DNA of 64,000 nucleotides from Myxococcales bacterium. Its GTDB lineage: Bacteria > Myxococcota_A > Polyangia > Polyangiales > Polyangiaceae. Of the stretch, positions 58,114 through 64,000 are shown piece by piece (position 1 is the first letter of the stretch; each line of letters begins with the position of its first letter). The notes beneath the pieces are model-generated. The model saw nothing but the letters and a program-made list of their open reading frames with translations. It was not told where the DNA came from and did no database searches. The position numbers and the translations under genes were made by a program. The stretch lies in assembly GCA_025355005.1 (NCBI GenBank), contig JANXLV010000045.1, positions 1 to 64,000 of the forward strand. The letters are read 5' to 3'.

Positions 58114-60414
58114 GTGAGCCTCCTGGGTCGCCCGAGAATCATCGCGTGGACGAACAGGCTCGCGCCGTTCACTCCGGTGCTGGCGCGGCTCGACCGCGGC
58201 GCGTACGTGCTGTGGTCCGCGCTCTCGACGATCCTCTGCGCGCGCGCGTTCTACGGCTACATGCTGAAGCAGACGGGCGGCGAATGGAGCGCGCCTCTCG
58301 ACGACGTCTTCATCCACTTCGACTACGCCCGCTCGACCGCGCTCGGCCACCCGTTCGAGTGGGTCGTCGGGAACGGCTACTCGTCCGGCAACACGAGCCT
58401 CCTCTATCCGTTCGTGCTCGCGCTCGGCTGGCTCGTGGGCTTCCGCGAGCAGCGCCTCATGATCTGGGCCGCGCTGCTTGCGATGGTGTGCGTGTTCGGA
58501 ACGCTGCTGGTCGTGCGCCGGCTCTTCCTGACGATGAGCTCGAAGGACGACGCGTGGGCGCGCGCATCGTCGTACCTCGCGGCGCCATTCCTGCTGGGCG
58601 TGGGCGCGCTGAACTGGTCCTTCTGGAGCGGGATGGAGGTCGCGATCTTCGTCGCGACGTGGGCGGTGGCGCTCGCCGCGTGGCTCGACACGGATCGCCT
58701 CGTCGCGAAAAATGGCCCGGCGAACGCGCGACGGATCAAGCGCAGCAGCTGGCTGCTCGGCCTGGCGGGCGCGCTGATGATCGTGACGCGGCCAGAGGCC
58801 ACGGGCACCATCGCCGTCTTCGGGCTGGCCATCGCGCTCCGCATCTTCTCGCGCGGACGGCTCTCCGCGGTGCTGTCGCTCGTGCGGATCGGCCTTCCGG
58901 GCGGGCTCATCGTCGTGGCGCAGGCGATCCTGAATCGTGCGCTCACCGGCGAGTTCAGCGCGAACGGCGCCATCGTGAAGCTGGCGATGAACAGCCCGTT
59001 CCTCACGTCGGAGGAGAAGCTCGCGGACTACCTCTTCAACCTCCGCTACGCCGTCCTTCGCAACGTCGAGTACCACTTCGCCGATCAGTCGGGCTACGGC
59101 ATCATCATCCCCGCCCTCGCGCTGCTCGCCGTGGCCATGCCGGAGACGCGCAGGTACGCGCTCATCCTCTGGGCGCAGATCGGGATGTGGCTCGTGCTCG
59201 TCGCGTTCAACGGACAGGTCCGCTGGCAGAACGAGCGCTACACGATGCCCGCGGTCGCGTGGCTCCTCATCTGCGCCGCTCTCGGCGTATCTGGCCTCAT
59301 GCGCGGGGTGCGTGGGCGGCCGAACGTCGCGGCCGTCACGGTGGTCGGCGCGCTTGCGTTCCAGGTGATCGGTATCGCTACACGCCAGGCGAACACCGCG
59401 CCCGAGTTCCGCTTCTCGTGGGCGCTCGCAGTGCTGGTCGGCATCGCGTGTGCGGCGTTTTTCTTCATTCGCCCACTGCGCACGCTCGCCTGCATGGCCC
59501 TCGTGTTCGTGGCCTACGATCACCAGGCCCCGAAGATGCGCGATCAAAGATGGTTCTTCGGCCGCGCGTGCCGGAACATCCGCGATCAGCATCTGGTGAT
59601 GGGCCGCTGGCTCAAGACGCAGAGCCCTCATCGCGTGCTCGTGGGTGACGCCGGCGCCATCCTCTACGCGTCCGACGCGCCCGGCCTCGACATCATCGGC
59701 CTCGGCGGATACCACGAGCTGCCATTCGCGCGCGCCGGCGTGCAAGGGCTGCCCGCGACGCTGGAGCTCATCGAGCGCATGCCCGCGGCCGACCGCCCGG
59801 ACATCCTCGCGATCTTTCCCACATGGTGGGGCGTCTTGCCCACGTGGTTCTCGAGCGGCGTGATGGAGCGCTTCCCCGTGGAGGGCAACGTCATCTGCGG
59901 CGGCTACGAGCACGTCGCGTATCGCGCAGACTGGCATGTGCTCGGCGTGGGTGATCACATCCGTGCGCTGCCCGACGACGACGTGCAGGTGATCGACGAG
60001 GTGGACGTCGCCGATCTCGTGAGCGAGAAGGCACACGGCTACCAGTTCCCACGTCCCGCGGGCGGGTGGACGGACATGCACATCCTGCCGGACCCCGCGA
60101 ACCCGCACATCGACATGTTCGACGCGGGCCGCAGGCTAGCGGGCGGTCGCAGCGAGTACTTCACGATGCGCAACCTGGTCCCAGGCAAGCGCGCACACCT
60201 CGTATTTCGCACGGCGCCGGAAGGCAAATCGAAGATCACCGTGTTGCTCGCGGGTCACGTGGTTGGCGCGCTCGCGTTCGAGCACGCGGAGGGCTGGCGC
60301 GAGGTGCCCATCCTCATCGATCCGTCGCTCATCACGGCCGGGGACCTCTCGTTCGAGGTGAAGAACGACGGCCCGGAGGACTTCGTCGACTATCACGCGT
60401 GGCTGACGGAATGA
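58114..60414 (+). CDS. Polytopic GT-C glycosyltransferase-like protein, paralog of 26549-28567
   Basis: 766 aa from GTG 58114 with AAGGGAG close upstream; the frame is open earlier but that part is antisense to the receptor gene. About eleven membrane helices, with SAPLDDVFIHFDYARSTALG in the first outer loop and GNGYSSGNTSLLYPFVLALG after it. The soluble C-terminal region (from about 560) ends with a sandwich-like domain and YHAWLTE. Same architecture as the 26549-28567 protein. Probable polyprenyl-phosphate-sugar-dependent transferase on the periplasmic side. Overlaps the next gene by 4 bp (ATGA). Confidence 0.83.
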   Translation: MSLLGRPRIIAWTNRLAPFTPVLARLDRGAYVLWSALSTILCARAFYGYMLKQTGGEWSAPLDDVFIHFDYARSTALGHPFEWVVGNGYSSGNTSLLYPFVLALGWLVGFREQRLMIWAALLAMVCVFGTLLVVRRLFLTMSSKDDAWARASSYLAAPFLLGVGALNWSFWSGMEVAIFVATWAVALAAWLDTDRLVAKNGPANARRIKRSSWLLGLAGALMIVTRPEATGTIAVFGLAIALRIFSRGRLSAVLSLVRIGLPGGLIVVAQAILNRALTGEFSANGAIVKLAMNSPFLTSEEKLADYLFNLRYAVLRNVEYHFADQSGYGIIIPALALLAVAMPETRRYALILWAQIGMWLVLVAFNGQVRWQNERYTMPAVAWLLICAALGVSGLMRGVRGRPNVAAVTVVGALAFQVIGIATRQANTAPEFRFSWALAVLVGIACAAFFFIRPLRTLACMALVFVAYDHQAPKMRDQRWFFGRACRNIRDQHLVMGRWLKTQSPHRVLVGDAGAILYASDAPGLDIIGLGGYHELPFARAGVQGLPATLELIERMPAADRPDILAIFPTWWGVLPTWFSSGVMERFPVEGNVICGGYEHVAYRADWHVLGVGDHIRALPDDDVQVIDEVDVADLVSEKAHGYQFPRPAGGWTDMHILPDPANPHIDMFDAGRRLAGGRSEYFTMRNLVPGKRAHLVFRTAPEGKSKITVLLAGHVVGALAFEHAEGWREVPILIDPSLITAGDLSFEVKNDGPEDFVDYHAWLTE

Positions 60415-62627
60415 CTCCGTGGCTCGGCAACCTGGTCGGCCACTGGGGCGCGCCAGGGGACGCCGTCGCGTGGGCCACGTTCGCGATGGGGCTCGGCGCC
60501 CTGGTGCTTGCGGGCGCGAAGGCAGAGGGGCTCATCTTCCTGCCGAACGTGAGCGAGCGCGCGTGGCTCTCCGCATGCGCGTTCGTGGCTGCGTTCCTCT
60601 CGCTCGGCTATGTGGCGTTCTACCTTCGCGGCGGACCGCGCATCATCGACGCGACTGCGTATCTGCACCAGGCGCGCGCGCTCGCCTCCGGACACTTCGG
60701 GACGCACGTACCCGTGCCGAGCGAGAGCTTCCGCGGGCGGTTCCTGCTCTACGACGACACCGAGGGCACCATCGCAGGGCTCTTCCCTCCGGGCTACCCG
60801 GTGGTGCTCTCGCTCGGGGTGCGGCTGGGCGCGCCCATGGTCGTGGGTCCGGTGATCGCGTTTGCGCTCGTCTTCGCGACGGCGCGCCTCGCGCGTGAGA
60901 TGTGTGAGCGCACCACGCTGGACGCCGCGGCGAAGCGCCAGGTCGTTCGGGTCGCAGCTCTCGCGCAGGTGCTGTGCGCGACCATGCGGTACCACACGGC
61001 AGACACCATGTCGCACGGGCTCGCGGCGCTGCTGGTCGCCACCGCGCTGTCCTTCGCGCTGACGGCCGCACGCCGAGAAGAGTCACCGGGCGCGTCCGGC
61101 TTCCTCGTCCACGCGCTGGTCTCGGGGCTGTGCATCGGCATGCTCGGCGCGACACGCCTTGCGTCGGCGCCGCCGATCGCGCTCGTCGCGATCGTGCTTC
61201 TCTTCCGCGCGAAGCGACGCGCATCCCTGTTCGACTTCGCGCTGGGCCTCTTGCCCGGGCTCACGCTGCTCCTTGCGTCACAGGACGCAGTCGCCGGCTC
61301 GCCGTGGGCTTCTGCCCAACAGTTGTACTATGCACGTAGTGACGGCCCTGCCACCTGCTTTCGCTACGGGTTCGGCGCAGACGTCGGATGCATGTTCGAG
61401 CACGGCGACTTCGTGCGCGCGCGGCTGTCCGGTGGTTACGGCGTGGTCTCGGCGCTGGGTGTCACGCTGCGGAGGCTGCGCTCGCATCTGACCGACGTGC
61501 AGAACGTGGAGCCGCTCGCGCTCGTCTTGCTGGTGTGGACGCCGCGCACGCGGGCCGCGGCGCGCCTCGGCGTCGCCATCTTCTTCCTGTTCGTGCTGGC
61601 CTACGCGCCCTTCTACTTCGACGGCAATTACCCGGGCGGCGGCGCCCGCTTCTACGCAGACGTGCTTCCGCTGTCGCACGTGCTCTTCGCGCTGGGCGCC
61701 CACGCGCTCATGGAGCGCCTGAAGCGTGCATCCTACACGCGTGTCGCCGCCGCGCTGCTCGGCGTGGGCCTCGTGGGGTTCGCCGTTCACGCGTCCCACG
61801 ATCATCGGCTGCTCGCAGACCGCGAAGGCGGGCGCCCCATGTTCGAGCGGGACGTGCTCGCCGCCGCTTCCGTCACGCACGGCCTGGTCTTCGTAGACAC
61901 GGACCACGGCTTCCTGCTGGGCCACGATCCGGCGGTCGAGGCGGACGCGAATGGCGCCAAGACTGGCGTCGTCGTGGCGCGCCTCCGCGGTGACGCCTCC
62001 GATCGCCTGCTCTACGACGCGCTCGGCTCGCCCCCCACGTTTCGCTACGAGCGCGGAGAGTCCGGCGCAGCGCCCCGACTAACGCCCTTCAACGTGCCGC
62101 CCGCGCGTGCGGACGGAGCTTCGGGCTACCGGTTCGAGTCAGAGAACGAGTGGCCTGCGCTTTCCCAGGCGCTCCTCCCCGCGAATGACGCCTACGCATT
62201 CCCGGCGTGGGCGTCGGGTGGGTGCGCATCGAACGGGCGCGTGCTCCGGATCACGGCGGCAGAGGTCGGAGTGTCGGGCGTGACGATCACGCTGCCCATT
62301 CCCGAGCCAGGCCCGCTCTGGCTCTCGGTCCGGATCCGTGGAGGTGGCACCCGAGGCAGGATGACGGTGCAGGTGCCCACCGCGGAAGGCCCCGTCAGTC
62401 TCACCGCGCCGGATCCGAAAGAGGGAACGTGTGTGGATCTGCCACCCGTGCAGGTCGTTCTCAGCCCGTGGCCGCGCACGCAGCGTCGCGAGGTTCGCCA
62501 GGCCGGCCAGAGCCGCGAGGCCCACGTGGCGGTGACCGTGGCGAGGCCTTCACCCGAGGACACACTGCGAGCGAGCGCTGCCCCGCACCTGACCATGGAC
62601 CTCGATGCCCTGACCCTGCGGCCCTGA
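60411..62627 (+). CDS. Polytopic membrane protein, GT39-like glycosyltransferase
   Basis: 738 aa, ATG 60411 overlapping the previous stop. About ten membrane helices in the first 500 residues, an Asp in the first large loop (RIIDATAYLHQARALASG), DDTEGTIAGLFPPGYPVVLS, MRYHTADTMSHGLAA and YPGGGARFYADVLPL. The soluble C-terminus from about 510 has Cys and beta-strand-rich segments (TVQVPTAEGPVSLTAP). Resembles ArnT/PMT-type GT-C proteins. The coupling to the preceding gene suggests a shared pathway for lipid-linked sugars. Followed by an 8-bp tandem repeat. Confidence 0.8.
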   Translation: MTPWLGNLVGHWGAPGDAVAWATFAMGLGALVLAGAKAEGLIFLPNVSERAWLSACAFVAAFLSLGYVAFYLRGGPRIIDATAYLHQARALASGHFGTHVPVPSESFRGRFLLYDDTEGTIAGLFPPGYPVVLSLGVRLGAPMVVGPVIAFALVFATARLAREMCERTTLDAAAKRQVVRVAALAQVLCATMRYHTADTMSHGLAALLVATALSFALTAARREESPGASGFLVHALVSGLCIGMLGATRLASAPPIALVAIVLLFRAKRRASLFDFALGLLPGLTLLLASQDAVAGSPWASAQQLYYARSDGPATCFRYGFGADVGCMFEHGDFVRARLSGGYGVVSALGVTLRRLRSHLTDVQNVEPLALVLLVWTPRTRAAARLGVAIFFLFVLAYAPFYFDGNYPGGGARFYADVLPLSHVLFALGAHALMERLKRASYTRVAAALLGVGLVGFAVHASHDHRLLADREGGRPMFERDVLAAASVTHGLVFVDTDHGFLLGHDPAVEADANGAKTGVVVARLRGDASDRLLYDALGSPPTFRYERGESGAAPRLTPFNVPPARADGASGYRFESENEWPALSQALLPANDAYAFPAWASGGCASNGRVLRITAAEVGVSGVTITLPIPEPGPLWLSVRIRGGGTRGRMTVQVPTAEGPVSLTAPDPKEGTCVDLPPVQVVLSPWPRTQRREVRQAGQSREAHVAVTVARPSPEDTLRASAAPHLTMDLDALTLRP

Positions 62628-62628
62628 G

Positions 62629-62652
62629 ATGCGGACATGCGGACATGCGGAG
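62629..62652 (+). repeat. 8-bp tandem repeat (ATGCGGAC), 3 copies
   Basis: Three consecutive copies (the third ATGCGGAG) begin two bases after the stop codon of the preceding gene, upstream of the ihf-type promoter. Confidence 0.8.
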
Positions 62653-62670
62653 ATGCGCCTGCGGAAGAGG

Positions 62671-62699
62671 TTGACGTTCCAGGGCAAATTCGATGTAGT
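62671..62699 (+). promoter_or_regulatory. Sigma70-type promoter for the IHF/HU gene
   Basis: TTGACG at 62671-62676, a 17-nt spacer and TGTAGT at 62694-62699. The expected start lies near 62707, giving a 48-nt leader before the ATG at 62755. The -35 hexamer is identical to that proposed at 2421-2426. Confidence 0.5.
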
Positions 62700-62754
62700 G
62701 GAAGATTGAAAGCGCTGCGCGCGCTTGTTTTTGCTGGGAAGGCGGGAGAACAGC

Positions 62755-63075
62755 ATGACGAAGAGTGAACTCATCGACGCGATGGCGGAACGGGGCAAGC
62801 TCACCAAGGCCCGCGCCGAGCTCGTCGTGAACTGCGTCTTCGAAGCGATGACCGAGGCGCTCCAGCAGGGCGAAGGCATCGAGATTCGAGGCTTCGGCTC
62901 CTTCACGGTTCGTCCCTACAAGGCGTACTCCGGGCGAAACCCGCGCACCGGCGCGCCGGTTCCGGTGCCGCCGAAGCGACTCCCCTTCTTCAAGGTCGGC
63001 AAAGATCTGAAGGAGCTCGTGAACAACAGCCGCCACCTAGCCATCACCGGCGGTGATGACGGCGACGACGATTGA
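62755..63075 (+). CDS. IHF/HU family DNA-bending protein
   Basis: 106 aa from ATG 62755. Typical DNABII dimer: MTKSELIDAMAERGKLTKAR helix 1, IEIRGFGSFTVRPYKAYSGRNPRTG (43-66, split by a short turn) and the final PFFKVGKDLKELVN. The GRNPRTGAPV arm bears the intercalating Pro. Sequence features (GSFTVRPYKAYSGRNPRTG, VPPKRLPFFKVGKDLK) are closest to IHF beta (HimD/IhfB) but myxobacterial HU/IHF proteins overlap these labels. The last residues GGDDGDDD are an unusual acidic tail. Its stop is within a hairpin repeat, and tyrS follows. Confidence 0.95.
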   Translation: MTKSELIDAMAERGKLTKARAELVVNCVFEAMTEALQQGEGIEIRGFGSFTVRPYKAYSGRNPRTGAPVPVPPKRLPFFKVGKDLKELVNNSRHLAITGGDDGDDD

Positions 63076-63167
63076 AAGCTTCGACGGCACGTCGAACTTT
63101 CAATAATCCGGGAGCGTCGAGGGTGTCCCTCGACAATGCGAAAGCTTCGACGGCACGTCGAACTTTC
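63071..63167. repeat. Duplicated hairpin element flanking a second stem-loop
   Basis: Copy 1 (63071-63104) is a 15-bp palindrome with one bulged C and a GCA loop; copy 2 (63140-63167) repeats its core GAAAGCTTCGACG-GCA-CGTCGAACTTTC exactly. Between them GTCGAGGG (63116-63123) and CCCTCGAC (63127-63134) form an 8-bp hairpin. Copy 1 starts inside the stop codon of the IHF-type gene. Could act as bidirectional terminator or as a REP/BIME-type element. Confidence 0.88.
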
Positions 63168-63213
63168 AATCATGCTTTTGAAGTTCTCTCGCTTCTACTA
63201 AGACGCGAGCCCG

Positions 63214-64000
63214 ATGAGCTTCGCACCCGTCGACGAACAGATGGCGACTGTCACTCGTGGCGTCGTGGACCTCGTGGTCCGCGGTGAGCTCGAGGCACGT
63301 CTGCGAGAATCACACACCTCGGGCAAGCCGCTGCGCGTGAAGGCGGGCTTCGATCCCACGCGCCCTGACCTCCATCTGGGCCACGCCGTGCTTCTCCAGA
63401 AGATGCGCCAGTTCCAGGACCTGGGCCACACGGCGATCCTGCTGGTGGGCGAGTTCACCGCCATGGTGGGCGATCCCACCGGCCAGAACGATCTGCGACC
63501 ACGCCTCTCCCGCGACGACGTGCGCGCCGCCGCCAAGACCTACACCGAGCAAGCCTTCAAGATCCTGGACCCCGCCCGCACCGAGCTCCGGAGCAACGCG
63601 GAGTGGATCGACAAGCTGACACCGGGTGAGATGGTGGAGCTCATGGCGAAGATGACCGTCTCGCGCATGCTGGAGCGCAACGACTTTGGTCAGCGCTTCG
63701 CGGACGAGAAGCCGATCTACCAGCACGAGTTCCTCTACCCGCTGCTCCAGGGGTACGACTCCGTCGCGCTCGACTGCGACATCGAGCTCGGCGGCACCGA
63801 TCAGCTGTTCAACCTGCTCGTGGGTCGCGACCTCATGCCGAAGTATGGCCTGCGCCCGCAGATGGTGATGACCACTCCCATCCTCGAGGGCACCGACGCC
63901 AAGCTCGTGAACGGCAAGGTCGCCGGCAAGAAGATGAGCAAGAGCGCGGACAACTACATCGGTCTCATGGAGGAGCCGCTGTCGATGCATCGCAAGATCA
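63214..64000 (+). CDS. tyrS: Tyrosyl-tRNA synthetase (partial, cut by window end)
   Basis: 262 codons from ATG 63214, running off the right edge. Class I synthetase that charges tRNA-Tyr. [20 protein letters not shown] holds the HIGH motif as HLGH at 54-57. Also present are [46 protein letters not shown] and KKMSKS near 244-248 (KMSKS signature). The distinct spacing and YPLLQGYD are those of the TyrRS subgroup common in Deltaproteobacteria and many other bacteria. The C-terminal tRNA-binding domain lies outside the window. Confidence 0.96.
   Translation, partial: MSFAPVDEQMATVTRGVVDLVVRGELEARLRESHTSGKPLRVKAGFDPTRPDLHLGHAVLLQKMRQFQDLGHTAILLVGEFTAMVGDPTGQNDLRPRLSRDDVRAAAKTYTEQAFKILDPARTELRSNAEWIDKLTPGEMVELMAKMTVSRMLERNDFGQRFADEKPIYQHEFLYPLLQGYDSVALDCDIELGGTDQLFNLLVGRDLMPKYGLRPQMVMTTPILEGTDAKLVNGKVAGKKMSKSADNYIGLMEEPLSMHRKI

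Noticed and set aside
58003-60108. 701-aa minus-strand frame opposite the GT-C gene
   Set aside because: Charged low-complexity translation (RVRG/HDV type) without motif; mirror of the coding frame.
1-64000. Mobile elements, prophage, toxin-antitoxin or CRISPR loci
   Set aside because: No transposase, integrase, phage structural gene, cas gene or toxin-antitoxin pair was recognised among the supported genes; base composition shows no clear foreign island.

Overview
High GC, many GTG starts, at least three Hanks-type Ser/Thr kinase genes, many secreted lipoproteins with Asp/Ala/Gly-rich linkers, TPR and HEAT-repeat proteins and paired outer-membrane barrels point to a chromosomal segment of a myxobacterium (Myxococcota, probably Polyangiales). 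This is inference from gene content; the window holds no rRNA or other direct phylogenetic marker. I see no insertion sequence, prophage, integrase, CRISPR array or large biosynthetic cluster. It looks like a mix of core genes and lineage-specific envelope genes.

Layout. 1-2.3 kb (minus): two coupled exported proteins, one TPR-rich, behind a good sigma70-type promoter. 2.7-5.1 kb (plus): a Cys-rich lipoprotein, YraN, a lipoprotein and an EF-hand-like secreted protein, with a hexanucleotide microsatellite. 5.2 kb: tRNA-His(GTG), then a histone-deacetylase-family hydrolase (minus), a HAMP-type membrane sensor and a HEAT protein (plus). 8.9-11 kb (minus): two outer-membrane barrels, one sharing a DIEIDDPN motif with the TPR protein at 0.5-2.3 kb. 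11.2-14.4 kb (minus): FtsY and a membrane-anchored Ig/carboxypeptidase-regulatory-like protein. 14.6-24.3 kb: HEAT protein, HAMP protein, lipoprotein, phospholipase-D-like lipoprotein, degenerate kinase plus cystathionine gamma-synthase/lyase, and a GT87-MMPL operon. 24.4-33.8 kb: STAND ATPase with C-terminal winged helix, membrane glycosyltransferase, TPR protein, alpha/beta hydrolase, DUF72, and a kinase fused to a cyclic-nucleotide-binding domain. 33.9-37.3 kb (minus): kinase-MlaF-MlaD operon with no MlaE permease. 37.4-41.5 kb (minus): YajC-SecD-SecF. 41.6-46.3 kb (minus): a tightly overlapping five-gene operon (two lipoproteins, a PFOR-like protein lacking its TPP/Fe-S half, a SUMF1-domain protein and an unknown protein with a probable frame break). 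46.4-50.4 kb: metallopeptidase-like lipoprotein, PIN-PhoH ATPase, MATCAP/QEGLA-type peptidase. 50.4-58.0 kb (minus): TonB-domain/TonB-receptor fusion followed by two lipoproteins, a putative clan-CD-like protein and a lipoprotein with a Rossmann-like segment. 58.1-62.6 kb (plus): two coupled polytopic glycosyltransferase-like proteins. 62.7-64 kb: IHF/HU protein, repeated hairpins and the start of tyrS.

The housekeeping parts (FtsY, SecDF-YajC, tRNA-His, TyrRS, IHF) sit among envelope genes concerned with outer-membrane transport, lipid or polyprenol-linked glycosylation and kinase signalling. The least explained parts are the five-gene operon at 41.6-46.3 kb, the TonB-fusion operon at 50.4-58.0 kb, and the placement of several short tandem repeats directly after stop codons.
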